Below are positions 17,950 to 26,604 of a stretch of DNA of 64,000 nt, piece after piece. Position numbers and translations under genes: made by a program. The notes below the pieces were generated by a model. The model did not search any database, had not been told where the DNA came from, and saw only the letters and a program-made list of their open reading frames with translations. The DNA is from Arthrobacter zhaoxinii (GTDB taxonomy: Bacteria > Actinomycetota > Actinomycetes > Actinomycetales > Micrococcaceae). The first letter of the stretch is position 1; every line of letters begins with the position of its first letter. The DNA is taken from assembly GCF_024385505.1 (NCBI RefSeq), contig NZ_JANFLT010000006.1, forward strand, positions 248,001 through 312,000. The letters run 5' to 3'.

Positions 17950-18768
17950 CTACTTTCCGCCAACGCCCATAAGGCCCTGGACCAGCGCACGGCGCGCAAA
18001 GAGGTACACCAGCAGGACCGGAACCATGGAGAGCATCACTGCGGCGAGGATGCCCGGCACGTTGATGCCGTACTGGGTTTGGAAGTTGAAGAGGCCGAGT
18101 GTGATGACCTTGGTGGACTCCGACTGGGTAAGGATCAACGGCAGCAGGAACCCGTTCCAGCCCTGCAGTGCGGCGAAGACCGCAATTGTGGACAGTCCGC
18201 CCTTGGACAGCGGCAGTACCAGGCGCAGGAAGGTGCGTGCGGTGCTGGCTCCGTCCACGGACATGGCCTCGTACAGCTCGGGGGTGATGTCCCGCATGGT
18301 TCCGGACAGGATCAGCGTGCAGATCGGCAGGGCGAAGGCAGCCGTGGGCAGGATGATGCCCAGCAGCGTGTCGTACAGGCCCACCGAGTTGATCAGGTAG
18401 AACATCGGCACAATCACTGCCTGGACCGGAATGGCCAGCCCGAGCAGGAAGAACCGGAAGATCAGTGTGGTGCCGCGGGACTGGCTGCGCACAATCGCGT
18501 AGGACAGGGGCGGCACCACCAGTAGGACGATGCCGACCACGCCGGCCGTGACCAGGAAGGTGTTCAGGAAGTACTTGCCGAAACCGCTGTCGAAGACCAG
18601 CAGGAAGTTCTCGAAGGTCAGGCTGGTGGGGACGGACAGCGGCCCGTTGGCGCTGAACTCGGTGCGGCTCTGCACGCTGGCGGCCACCATGACATACAGC
18701 GGCAGGGCCACGATCAGAAGCCAGACGGTGACCGCGGCGCCGGCAATGTAATTGGGACGGGTACGCAT
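17950..18768 (-). CDS. Carbohydrate ABC transporter permease, MalG type
   Basis: A 272-residue inner-membrane permease with six predicted helices and the EAA loop EAMSVDGASTARTFLRLVLP near residue 165, the docking site for the ATPase. I placed the start at ATG 18768, since GGAGGG precedes it and its A is shared with the TGA stop of the upstream permease (TGATG), which indicates translational coupling. The first residues MRTRPNYIAGAAVTVW lead straight into helix 1. No ATP-binding gene is present in this operon, so a shared MsiK-like ATPase elsewhere is likely, as in related actinobacterial sugar importers. Confidence 0.92.
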   Translation of the reverse strand: MRTRPNYIAGAAVTVWLLIVALPLYVMVAASVQSRTEFSANGPLSVPTSLTFENFLLVFDSGFGKYFLNTFLVTAGVVGIVLLVVPPLSYAIVRSQSRGTTLIFRFFLLGLAIPVQAVIVPMFYLINSVGLYDTLLGIILPTAAFALPICTLILSGTMRDITPELYEAMSVDGASTARTFLRLVLPLSKGGLSTIAVFAALQGWNGFLLPLILTQSESTKVITLGLFNFQTQYGINVPGILAAVMLSMVPVLLVYLFARRALVQGLMGVGGK

Positions 18769-19718
18769 CAGAGTCCCTCCATGGTGCTGCGCATTTTGTC
18801 GTAGCCGGAGGCCTTGACCATGATCAGGGAAATGGCGGTGGCGACGATTACCAGAACCAGGGCAATGGCGGAGCCCATGCCGAAGTTGTAGCGGCGGAAC
18901 GCCTCTTCGTACATGTAGAAGGCGGTGATGGTGGTGTCCGTTCCGGGTCCGCCGTTGGTCAGGATCAGCACCGTTTCGAAGGTGGTCAGCCCGCCCACCA
19001 CCATGAGGATCACGGAAGTGATGATGCTGTTGCGCAGTTGCGGGAGGGTGATGCTGAAGAACTGCCGCGCCCTGCCCGCTCCGTCGATTTCCGCGGCCTG
19101 GTACAGCACCGGGGGAACGGACTTGGCGGCGCCCTGATAAATCAGCGTGTGGAAGGGCGTGAACTGCCACATGCCCACGAAGATGATGACGCCGATGGCG
19201 GTGGACTGGTGGCCGAAGAGGTTGCCGTCCCCGAACAGCCATTTCAGCTGGGCCGGAACACCGAAGTTCGGGTCCAGCAGTGCCCGCCACAGCACCGAGA
19301 TGGCAGCGGAGGAGAGCAGCAGCGGCAGGAAGAAGATCGCACTGAGGACGGCGCGGTTGCGCTGCGGGCCGGCGGCCCAGACGCCCAGCAGGATGCTGAC
19401 CGGGGTCTGCGTGGCGACACCGAGGACGATGAACAGCACGCTGAGCCACAGGCTCTTGAGCATGACCGAATCGCCCGCGAGCGTCTGCCAGTTCTCCAGG
19501 CCGACAAACTTGGGATCCCCGAGTCCCGTCCAGGTCATGAAGGACAGGACGACGACGGCGATCAGCGGCACCACGGCGAAGAGCAGGAAGAAGATGGTGG
19601 CCGGCAGGGTCCAGGCAAGGCCCGGACGGTTGAGCCGGGCCCGGCCGGCCCGCACCGGACGACCCTTGGCAGGGTTGTCCGGTGCGGCCGGAGGCCGGGG
19701 TGGAAGCAGAGTGGTCAT
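18768..19718 (-). CDS. Carbohydrate ABC transporter permease, MalF type
   Basis: A 316-residue permease. It begins with a basic, Pro-rich cytoplasmic tail, then helix 1 (LAWTLPATIFFLLFAVVPL), with about six membrane segments in all. The EAA-type loop QAAEIDGAGRARQFFSITLP occurs near residue 215. It pairs with the MalG-type permease to import an oligosaccharide delivered by the adjacent binding lipoprotein. It is preceded by the binding-protein gene with a 19-base gap, so the three transport genes form one leftward transcript. Confidence 0.92.
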   Translation of the reverse strand: MTTLLPPRPPAAPDNPAKGRPVRAGRARLNRPGLAWTLPATIFFLLFAVVPLIAVVVLSFMTWTGLGDPKFVGLENWQTLAGDSVMLKSLWLSVLFIVLGVATQTPVSILLGVWAAGPQRNRAVLSAIFFLPLLLSSAAISVLWRALLDPNFGVPAQLKWLFGDGNLFGHQSTAIGVIIFVGMWQFTPFHTLIYQGAAKSVPPVLYQAAEIDGAGRARQFFSITLPQLRNSIITSVILMVVGGLTTFETVLILTNGGPGTDTTITAFYMYEEAFRRYNFGMGSAIALVLVIVATAISLIMVKASGYDKMRSTMEGL

Positions 19719-19737
19719 GGTCTGGCCTTCGGTCCGG

Positions 19738-21045
19738 CTACTTCTTCAGCGACTGCATGGCGGCAATAAAGCCGTCTTCGTCGATGCTTCCGGCGAAGAA
19801 GTCGGCAACAGCGCTGTGGATGGTGGGTGTTGCGGCCGGCGGGTAGGCCTGGTCCCAGGACAGCTGGAAGTTGGGCGCATCCTGCACCAGTCCGAACTGG
19901 AACCGGGCGTAATCCGGATCAGCGGCCTGGTCCAGGAACTGTTCCGTGCTGGTGGTGGTGGGCAGGTTGCCGATGGACATCTGCTCCTGTACGAATTCAT
20001 CCGAGTACATCAGCTTCAGGAAGTCACGTGCGGCGTCGGGGTACTTGGTGTCCTTCAGCACGGAGTAGTAGTTGTTGGTGTTGCCCACCAGGTTCGCTGC
20101 GTCACCCTTGCCGCCCTCGATCGCGGGGAAGGCGCTCCAGCCGAGGCTGTTTGCCACGAAGTCGGGGTTGGTGTCCTGGATAGTGGAGTACTCCCAAGAG
20201 CCCATGAGTTCGAAGCCGGCCTGTCCGCCGGCGAGTAGTGCGGGGGAGCCGCCGTCGGTGAACTTCACGGACTGGAAGTTGGTGCCGAAGGCTCCGGCAT
20301 CCACCAGCTCGCGCAGCATGCCCAAGGATTCCTTGCTTTCGTCGGATTCCCAGACGTCGGTCTCGCCGTCAATTGCGCTCTGGAAGAGTTCCGGCCCGGC
20401 CACGCGGTCATAGACGTAGGAGAACCACATCTGGGTGGGCCATTCGTCTCCGCCGCCCAGGGCGATGGGGGTCTTGCCGGCCGCCTTGAGCTTATCGACG
20501 TCCTCGAGCAGCTCATCCCAGGTCGCCGGGGCTTCGTCGATGCCCGCTTCCGCCAGCACGTCCTTGTTATGGAAAAGCATCACGGGCTGGGTTCCGCGCA
20601 TCGGCACACCGTACGGGGTGCCGTCCACCGTCGCGACGTCGAACACCGAGGGAAGGAAAGCGTCCTTGAGCTGGGGATCCTCCTCGATGAAGTCATCCAG
20701 CGGCATCAGCAGATCAGCGTCCACGAAGTCGGAGATGCTGCCGCCGCCCCAGTTGAAGAAGATGTCCGGTGCTGCGTCGGTGCTCATGACCGTCTGGAGC
20801 TTCTGCTGGTATTCGGCGCCGGGGATGGTGTCCAGCACCACCTTGACGTCGGAGGTCTCATTGAACTTTTCGACCATGGCGGTCTCGACGTCGTTGCTCG
20901 CGTCGCCGTAGACCAGGACATGGAGTTCATTTTCGGGACGGTCGGAGGCGGCGGAATCGCCGCCTCCGCAGCCGGCCAGTGTGAGGCCGATGGCCAGCAT
21001 GCTGGCGGCGGCCAGGACCGGAGTCCGGGGCGAGGGTTTGTTCAT
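19738..21045 (-). CDS. Sugar ABC transporter substrate-binding lipoprotein
   Basis: A 435-residue family 1 extracellular binding protein. The signal peptide ends in the lipobox LAGC near residue 25, and a Gly/Ser/Asp-rich linker tethers the mature domain. Family blocks include DIFFNWGGGSISDFVDADLL and the central YGVPMRGTQPVMLFHNKDVL. Aromatic residues scattered through the cleft region fit sugar stacking. Context (xylo-oligosaccharide-type GH3 enzyme, acetyl esterase, LacI regulator, adjacent xylose genes) suggests xylobiose or short xylo-oligosaccharides as ligand, as for Streptomyces BxlE. That is inference. Confidence 0.9.
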   Translation of the reverse strand: MNKPSPRTPVLAAASMLAIGLTLAGCGGGDSAASDRPENELHVLVYGDASNDVETAMVEKFNETSDVKVVLDTIPGAEYQQKLQTVMSTDAAPDIFFNWGGGSISDFVDADLLMPLDDFIEEDPQLKDAFLPSVFDVATVDGTPYGVPMRGTQPVMLFHNKDVLAEAGIDEAPATWDELLEDVDKLKAAGKTPIALGGGDEWPTQMWFSYVYDRVAGPELFQSAIDGETDVWESDESKESLGMLRELVDAGAFGTNFQSVKFTDGGSPALLAGGQAGFELMGSWEYSTIQDTNPDFVANSLGWSAFPAIEGGKGDAANLVGNTNNYYSVLKDTKYPDAARDFLKLMYSDEFVQEQMSIGNLPTTTSTEQFLDQAADPDYARFQFGLVQDAPNFQLSWDQAYPPAATPTIHSAVADFFAGSIDEDGFIAAMQSLKK

Positions 21046-21058
21046 CGTTGAACACCTT

Positions 21059-21071
21059 CCGAAAGTTTCGG
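21059..21071. promoter_or_regulatory. Putative LacI-family operator CCGAAAGTTTCGG
   Basis: A perfect 13-bp palindrome centred on G. The core CGAAAGTTTCG matches the type of site bound by BxlR-like LacI regulators of xylo-oligosaccharide genes. A second copy of the left half, CGAAAGTTAC, lies at 21081-21090. Both are between the divergent binding-protein and LacI genes. Confidence 0.65.
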
Positions 21072-21109
21072 TATGTTGATCGAAAGTTACATGATGCCGT
21101 CAGCATAAG

Positions 21110-21131
21110 TTGCGCGTAATGTGATGCGCAA
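21110..21131. promoter_or_regulatory. Inverted repeat TTGCGC-N10-GCGCAA
   Basis: Perfect 6-bp arms (21110-21115 and 21126-21131) with a 10-base spacer lie in the lacI upstream region. It may be a second regulatory site; its owner is unknown. Confidence 0.35.
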
Positions 21132-21186
21132 TACTTTTTTCCAAGTCTCTAATCCGCTGCGTCTCGAAGCCCCTGAAGGACACTCC

Positions 21187-22206
21187 ATGCAGTCATCACT
21201 GCCGTCGAACCCGGTCACGCTTGCGCATCTGGCCTCCGAGGCCGAGGTTTCGCTCTCCACCGTTTCGAAAGTTCTCAACGGTAGGTCCGACGTTTCGCGG
21301 AAGACCAGAGCGAAAGTGGAGACGCTTCTCGAGGAGCACGGCTACCGGCGCAAGGGCGGAGCCAAGTCACGGCTGCTGGAACTGGTGTTCCATGAACTCG
21401 AAAGCGCCTGGGCTCTGGAGATTATCCGGGGCGTGGAAAACATTGCCCGGGAGAAGGGGCTGAGCGTTGTCCTGACCGAGAGCGGAACGCGGCACTCGCC
21501 CTCGCCCGAATGGGTGGAAGGCGTCATCGCGCGGCGTCCGGTCGGCGTCGTGCTGGTCTTTTCCGATCTTGCCCAGGATTCGCGCAGGCAGCTTGAAGCG
21601 CGGTCCATTCCGTTTGCGATCATCGATCCTGCGGGCGATCCTGCTCCGGATGTGCCGTCCGTGGGGTCGGCGAACTGGTCCGGAGGGATGATGGCTACCC
21701 GTCATCTTCTCGATCTGGGGCATACGCGGATCGCTGCGATCACCGGGCCCGAGGACATGATGTGTTCACTGGCCCGGATTGACGGCTACCGTTCGGCGCT
21801 GAACGCTGCCGCGCTGCCGCTGGACAAGGACCTGATCCGGTACGGCAACTTCCACGTCGACGGCGGCCGCGACCACGCGCTGGAGCTGCTCAGCCTTCCG
21901 GACCGTCCCACTGCGATTTTTGCCGGCAGCGACCTGCAGGCCCTTGGGGTGCTCGACGCCGCACGGCAGTTGGGCATCAGTGTTCCGGAGGAGCTTTCGA
22001 TTGTGGGCTATGACGATCTGCAGGTGGCGCAGTGGTCCAGCCCTGCGCTGACCACCGTGCACCAGCCGTTGATTGAAATGGCCGAAGAGGCTGCCCGGAT
22101 GGTGGTGCGTCTGTTTGAGGGGGACCAGCCGAACAACCTGCGTCTGGACCTGGCGACGTCGCTGGTGGTTCGCCAGAGCACGGCTCCAGCTCCGGTTTCC
22201 TCCTGA
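21187..22206 (+). CDS. LacI-family transcriptional regulator
   Basis: A 339-residue regulator. The N-terminal helix-turn-helix and hinge helix read VTLAHLASEAEVSLSTVSKV and LNGRSDVSRKTRAKV. The rest is a periplasmic-binding-protein-like domain with TRHLLDLGHTRIAAITGP and ELSIVGYDDLQVAQW. I chose ATG 21187 over the upstream GTG 21121 because GAAGGA at 21175-21180 has correct spacing and the HTH then begins at the normal distance. It diverges from the sugar transporter operon, and the palindrome CCGAAAGTTTCGG in the shared region is the likely target. It probably represses the operon until a xylo-oligosaccharide is present. Confidence 0.9.
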   Translation: MQSSLPSNPVTLAHLASEAEVSLSTVSKVLNGRSDVSRKTRAKVETLLEEHGYRRKGGAKSRLLELVFHELESAWALEIIRGVENIAREKGLSVVLTESGTRHSPSPEWVEGVIARRPVGVVLVFSDLAQDSRRQLEARSIPFAIIDPAGDPAPDVPSVGSANWSGGMMATRHLLDLGHTRIAAITGPEDMMCSLARIDGYRSALNAAALPLDKDLIRYGNFHVDGGRDHALELLSLPDRPTAIFAGSDLQALGVLDAARQLGISVPEELSIVGYDDLQVAQWSSPALTTVHQPLIEMAEEAARMVVRLFEGDQPNNLRLDLATSLVVRQSTAPAPVSS

Positions 22207-22238
22207 AGGCGATTTCCTCCTGAAGTCGAAGGCGGTCT

Positions 22239-22274
22239 CTAGGCCGGCTAGGCCGGCTAGGCCGGCTAGGCCGG
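22239..22274. repeat. Four tandem copies of CTAGGCCGG
   Basis: Four exact 9-base units are placed head to tail at 22239, 22248, 22257 and 22266. Their number could vary between strains by slippage. Confidence 0.85.
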
Positions 22275-22397
22275 CGTGCGGGCGTACTGCAGATCTACTT
22301 ACCCGGCGCCGGCGTCGGAGGCTGCAGGAGGTCGAGCTGCAGTCCGGGTCGGACCCCTAGACGTACTTGCCCGGCGGCGGCGCCTGGCTCCTGCGCG

Positions 22398-22482
22398 CTT
22401 ACCTGGCTTCGGCGCCCTGGCCTGACCCCGGAGCGCTTACCTGGCTCCTGTGCTTACTTGGCTTCGCCGCCCTTACCTGGCT
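22398..22482. repeat. Four copies of CTTAC(C/T)TGGCT
   Basis: Copies begin at 22398, 22436, 22453 and 22472, spaced irregularly (38, 17 and 19 bases); the third has T at position 6. They lie just beyond the 3' end of the HNH gene. The meaning is unknown. Confidence 0.7.
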
Positions 22483-22500
22483 CAGGACAGGAGGCTGCGT

Positions 22501-24234
22501 TCAGAACGGAGGGGGTGAATCCGGTTCGCCTTGGCTTTGCCGGCCTTGAGTATTCTGGTCCTGACCTTGAGCCGGAGGCCTCGGTTCCCGATGCCCTGGT
22601 TCGAAGAGCCCCAGTTCGAGGAACGGTTCGGTCCGGTAGACCCGTCCCGTGGGGGACGTCCACTCCATCACCCCGGGTGTGGGTTGGCTGGCTTTCCAGT
22701 AGCCCAGGGTTTTGAACCGGTGATGCCGGCGGCAGAGGTGTTCCAGGTTGCCGTGTTCGGTGTCCCCGCCTTTCGCCCAGTCGGTGGTGTGGTCGATCTC
22801 CGTGACCGCAGTACTGACCCGGCAGCCGGGAAACCGACAGGTTCCGTCGCGGGCTCTGAGCCAGCGGGCGAGTCCGGCGGGGACTTTCCGGCGTCTGCCT
22901 ACCCCGAGGATCTCTCCGGTGGTTGGGTCCTGGGCTAGTCCGGTCCAGTGGGCGGCGTTGCGTGCGAGCCTGCGGGCTGCGTCGGCACTGATCGGCCCGT
23001 AGCCGTGCAGTTCGGCAGGCTGCTCATCGGCACCAAACAACGTTTCCGCGTTGATCAACACCATGATCTCCGCCCGCGGCAAAACACCTGCAGGACCCTC
23101 TTTGCCTGAATCGCTGTCCGACGCGTGACCTGACTTCGAGGCACCGTCTTCGCGGGGTGAACCAAGCCCGCCCATGAGCAGCTGGGACAGGATGTCGGCA
23201 CGCAGCTGGTCCGCTGTCCTCGGATCCCCGTCAGCCTGCTCACCCCCAGCCGACGTACACAATGCCGTGTAGATCTGTTGGGCATGCTCGGCCCGTAGAT
23301 GGGCGGAGAGCCAGGACATGCCGTCCTCGTCGCGTTCCAGGACCACCTTCCGTTTCTCGAAGGCCGTCTGATGCCGTTCGGGAATGGTCTCGGGATAGGT
23401 CTGCTCCCGCAGCCGGCGGGCTTTAACGCAGAACTGCGCCCGGGTCACGCCTTCGGCTTTGCCCAGAAGCTCCGCCTCAAACCCGGGAAGCTTCGCGTCG
23501 GGAATGCTCTGGCACTGATCCAGGACCACCTGGGCGTGCGCGTAACTAAACCGTCCTTCTTCCAGTCCGGTCAGGGTGGCGGTATGGGTGCTGCAGAGCC
23601 TGACCGCTTCGACCATCATTCCCTGCGCGGTGGTCTGCGGAACGTTCAGGATCGCGGCGCATTCGGAGGCGGCGAGGCTGAACGCGATCCCCGGTCCTTC
23701 CTTCCCCCATGTGGGTGACAGGTCCTTCCGGAAGAGTTCCTCCATATGGTTGATCGCGCGGGCCTGCTGGGCCTGCGTCCACCGCACCAAATGCGACAGC
23801 CGGGCCAACACCTCACCTGTGGCGTGTTCGTCGAAGGACTCTAGGTTCGCCATCGCCAGCACCCCGGTGAAACCGTCCGGGAAGCAGTCAACTCCGGTGG
23901 GTTCGGCAGGTCCAGCGGTAGCCGAGCCGGACGCGGAATCAGGTGCGGACCCGGGGGCGGGAATGGGTGCATCAAAGAGGGCGGCAGCAGGAGTTGCGGC
24001 TGATTCGGTAGACCCGGTGCCGCGGTTGGTGTCCGTGGACGTGTCAACGCCGGCCTGAGTGGCGCCGTCGTCGTCGGAGTCCGTACCGTCGCCACTGAGA
24101 TCCGGAACCGCCCGATATACCGCCAGCGTGCAGGGCGTGCGCGACGCATCCGCGTCGCCAGCGGAGCCTGTTGGCTGCTGGTCGTCACGATCCTGTTTTT
24201 CGGTTGTCGGTTCGGTGTTTCCGAGCTGATCCAT
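22501..24234 (-). CDS. DUF222 / HNH endonuclease domain protein (13E12-repeat type)
   Basis: A 577-residue protein. The N-terminal 110 residues are low-complexity and rich in Asp, Thr, Gly and Pro. The DUF222 region spans about residues 115-430, and a C-terminal HNH nuclease motif contains CRFPGCRVSTAVTEIDHTTD, then HLCRRHHRFK with two metal-site Cys/His pairs. The last 40 residues are Pro/Gln-rich. Such genes are multicopy in Micrococcaceae and mycobacteria and their role is unresolved. It is a single gene, convergent with lacI and divergent from the phosphodiesterase gene. Confidence 0.9.
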   Translation of the reverse strand: MDQLGNTEPTTEKQDRDDQQPTGSAGDADASRTPCTLAVYRAVPDLSGDGTDSDDDGATQAGVDTSTDTNRGTGSTESAATPAAALFDAPIPAPGSAPDSASGSATAGPAEPTGVDCFPDGFTGVLAMANLESFDEHATGEVLARLSHLVRWTQAQQARAINHMEELFRKDLSPTWGKEGPGIAFSLAASECAAILNVPQTTAQGMMVEAVRLCSTHTATLTGLEEGRFSYAHAQVVLDQCQSIPDAKLPGFEAELLGKAEGVTRAQFCVKARRLREQTYPETIPERHQTAFEKRKVVLERDEDGMSWLSAHLRAEHAQQIYTALCTSAGGEQADGDPRTADQLRADILSQLLMGGLGSPREDGASKSGHASDSDSGKEGPAGVLPRAEIMVLINAETLFGADEQPAELHGYGPISADAARRLARNAAHWTGLAQDPTTGEILGVGRRRKVPAGLARWLRARDGTCRFPGCRVSTAVTEIDHTTDWAKGGDTEHGNLEHLCRRHHRFKTLGYWKASQPTPGVMEWTSPTGRVYRTEPFLELGLFEPGHREPRPPAQGQDQNTQGRQSQGEPDSPPPF

Positions 24235-24596
24235 ACCCTCAGGATTTCACCCGGCACTGACATTTCCGGCCCGAAAACAGGCCAAAAACAGCCCTCCCGA
24301 AAAGCGAAAATACTCGTCTTTAGAACACCACTACCTAGTCGCTAAAACCGACCTCACGATCGCTCACACACCTATAAGTCAGTATGTGGCGTGAACCCCG
24401 CAACAGGTATTCACGGCCCGTCAGCCTAGCGTTCACTGACCGGCAAACTCGGGTAATTAGCGTGGCACACCTGCCTCGGTGGCGACTGACACGGAATTCG
24501 GCCGGCTCCACGAGGCAGGTCTAGGATCGACGAGGACGAGCCCCGGTTCCGGTGGCGCGGAAAACTCTATGGGAAGTGTGACGAGGTAGCCGTCAG
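24235..24596. other. Intergenic region between divergent genes
   Basis: I see no gene here. The first 150 bases are comparatively A/T-rich and should carry the promoter of the leftward HNH gene. The right part contains an inverted repeat (24470-24519). Confidence 0.55.
24470..24519. repeat. Inverted repeat CCTGCCTCG / CGAGGCAGG
   Basis: Perfect 9-bp arms at 24470-24478 and 24511-24519 are separated by 32 bases, with TGG/CCA extending the pairing after one unpaired base. It lies about 80 bases before the phosphodiesterase start and could be an operator pair or leader structure. Confidence 0.4.
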
Positions 24597-25415
24597 GTGG
24601 CAGACAAAACAGGACCGACGGCACTTCTCATTCCGCTAGTGGTGGGGCACCGCGGAAACAGCGGTTCGGCGCCGGAGAATACGGCAGCAGCATTCATCGA
24701 GGCCAGAGCCGCGGGGGCAGACATGGTTGAGACCGATGTGCGCCTGACGGCCGACGGCGAGCTCTTCCTTTTCCACGACAACACGGGCCTCCGTACTACT
24801 AACGTCGCGGAGGTGTATCCCCTGCGGGCAAAGGACCCGATCACCTCGTTTACGGCAGGAGAACTCCGGCGGCTCGACGCCGGAGGCCACGTTGCCGGGC
24901 AGTACGCAGGGGAGGGAGTCATGTTCCTGGCAGACCTGCCGGCAGCGGTGGGCTATGACCTGGGCGTCAATCTTGAGGTCAAGGAACCCGCCAGCTCACC
25001 CGGCGTTGAACAGGCCATCGCCCGGATGCTGGCTGAACACGATGACTGGCTGCGGCTGCGTGAAACCGAGCGGGTAACGGTCAGTTCCTTCGACCCGGGG
25101 GCTGTCCGCAAGGCAGCTGACCTGGGTCTGCCGGCATGGCAGCTGGTAGGCACTGATCCGGATGCCCTGCTCCTGGGCAGGCTGGATCCTCGAACGGAGG
25201 GAGTGGTAGCCGACCATAGGTCCCTGACCGACGACGGCGCGGCCGCCGTGTGGGCGGCAGGCCTTGGCCTGTGGGTCTACACGGTCAACTCACCCGCAGC
25301 CACCGCGGCGGTCCTTGCACTGGGCGTTGACGCGGTGATTACCGATTTTCCGGCAAACCTGCGGGCAACCCTCGGCGGAACCCGGGGACGTTCGGTGGAA
25401 CCTGCAGCCGGTTAG
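24597..25415 (+). CDS. Glycerophosphodiester phosphodiesterase family protein
   Basis: A 272-residue GDPD-type TIM barrel. Catalytic and metal residues are visible in VGHRGNSGSAPENT, ADMVETDVRLTADGELFLFH and the later LEVKEP. It should split glycerophosphodiesters into glycerol 3-phosphate and an alcohol. No signal peptide is seen, so it is probably cytoplasmic. The start is GTG 24597, with a GAGG about 10 bases upstream. It is a single gene followed by a DUF5996 gene, and nothing nearby suggests a linked transport system. Confidence 0.88.
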   Translation: MADKTGPTALLIPLVVGHRGNSGSAPENTAAAFIEARAAGADMVETDVRLTADGELFLFHDNTGLRTTNVAEVYPLRAKDPITSFTAGELRRLDAGGHVAGQYAGEGVMFLADLPAAVGYDLGVNLEVKEPASSPGVEQAIARMLAEHDDWLRLRETERVTVSSFDPGAVRKAADLGLPAWQLVGTDPDALLLGRLDPRTEGVVADHRSLTDDGAAAVWAAGLGLWVYTVNSPAATAAVLALGVDAVITDFPANLRATLGGTRGRSVEPAAG

Positions 25416-25556
25416 CAACTCACGGCAGTCCCGCCAGCAAGACAAGGCAGACTGCCAGCCCACCGGTCCCGGGGAGCCCCGTTGACCGGCTCCGGAGCTG
25501 GTTTCACACTGGGAGCAGCACGTGAGCTGTCCGCCCCTCCACTGAAGGCGCTTCCC

Positions 25557-26462
25557 ATGGACAAGAACTTCCTGACCTATCCGGACTGGCAGGCCACGGC
25601 CGACACATTGCACCTGTACCTGCAGGTGGCAGGCAAGGTGAAGCTGGAACGCAGCTATCCGGAACCGGAATGGGGCCATGTACGGATGCCGCTCACGGTC
25701 CAGGGCATTGGTACCGGGATCATCCCCGGTCCCGCCGCAAACTTCGAGATTTACTTCAACCTGCGCCAGCACCACGTGGACGTCCAGAACAGCAACTACA
25801 TCCGCACCCGGCTGGAACTCAGCGACGGTCTGAGCGTGGCGGATTTCTACCGCCAGCTAATGGGGGCACTGGACTTCATCGGTGCGCCAACCACCATCAA
25901 CACCGAGCCGCAGGAATTTTACGACCCGGTGCCGTTCGACGCCGACACCAAGCACGCCACTTACGACAAGCACGCGGTGGAGCTCTTCCTGGACAACCTG
26001 CACTTCGCACACCGCAGCCTTGGACAGTTCTTCGGGCCGGTCCGTGGCAAGGTCTTCGCACCCTCGTACTGGTTCGGCACCATGGACCTCTCCGGGACCA
26101 TTTTCAGCGGCCAGCCGGAGCCGTACCCGGGCAGCGGCGTAATAGCAGTGAACTGCTTTGACGAGAGGTTCTGCGAGTTCGGCTTCTGGCCGGGGGACCC
26201 GTCCTCCACAGAACCCTCGTTCTATGTGATGCCGTATCCGTTCCTCTCCAACATCGGCAGCTACGGGACCATGCTCGCCCCGCAGAAGGCCGAATTCCTC
26301 ACTCGGTCCAGTGAATTCATCCTGACGCTTCAGGACGCCTTCTCCTATGACGATCCGCAGCGGGCGGTAGTGGACTTCTGCCGCACCAGCTTCGACATCC
26401 TGCAGCGCATGGACCCCTGGGGAGACATCGAATGGATTACTCAGCCGCTGACCTATGACTGA
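25557..26462 (+). CDS. DUF5996 family protein
   Basis: A 301-residue protein that I recognise as the DUF5996 type, with the early WQATADTLHLYLQVAGKVKL and later FWPGDPSSTEPSFYVMPYP blocks. The role is unknown. ATG 25557 is preferred over an in-frame GTG-type start 75 bases upstream, because GAAGG lies 8 bases before it and the conserved region begins a few residues in. There are no membrane segments or signal peptide. It is flanked by the phosphodiesterase gene and a DUF3817 gene, with no clear functional link. Confidence 0.75.
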   Translation: MDKNFLTYPDWQATADTLHLYLQVAGKVKLERSYPEPEWGHVRMPLTVQGIGTGIIPGPAANFEIYFNLRQHHVDVQNSNYIRTRLELSDGLSVADFYRQLMGALDFIGAPTTINTEPQEFYDPVPFDADTKHATYDKHAVELFLDNLHFAHRSLGQFFGPVRGKVFAPSYWFGTMDLSGTIFSGQPEPYPGSGVIAVNCFDERFCEFGFWPGDPSSTEPSFYVMPYPFLSNIGSYGTMLAPQKAEFLTRSSEFILTLQDAFSYDDPQRAVVDFCRTSFDILQRMDPWGDIEWITQPLTYD

Positions 26463-26604
26463 CGGCGCTCGACGGAAAGGTTGATCTTCGTCGCAGGTGC
26501 GCCCCGGGTGGGGGTCCGCGGCCAACGGCCGCGGTAGGATTCTGACAACCCGTTGGTAACCCCTGGTTGCCGCGGCAGCATCCGCCACCACCGAGAGAGC
26601 ACCG

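Larger units (their letters stand above)
22207..22500. other. Non-coding gap with short repeats
   Basis: I see no credible gene. The gap separates the convergent lacI and HNH genes. It starts with a 13-base direct repeat (22196-22208 and 22213-22225, the first copy spanning the lacI stop), then four tandem 9-base units, then four dispersed copies of CTTACCTGGCT. Confidence 0.6.

Noticed and set aside
22239-22274. Possible CRISPR-like repeat array
   Set aside because: The units are 9 bases, contiguous and without spacers, and no cas genes are near.
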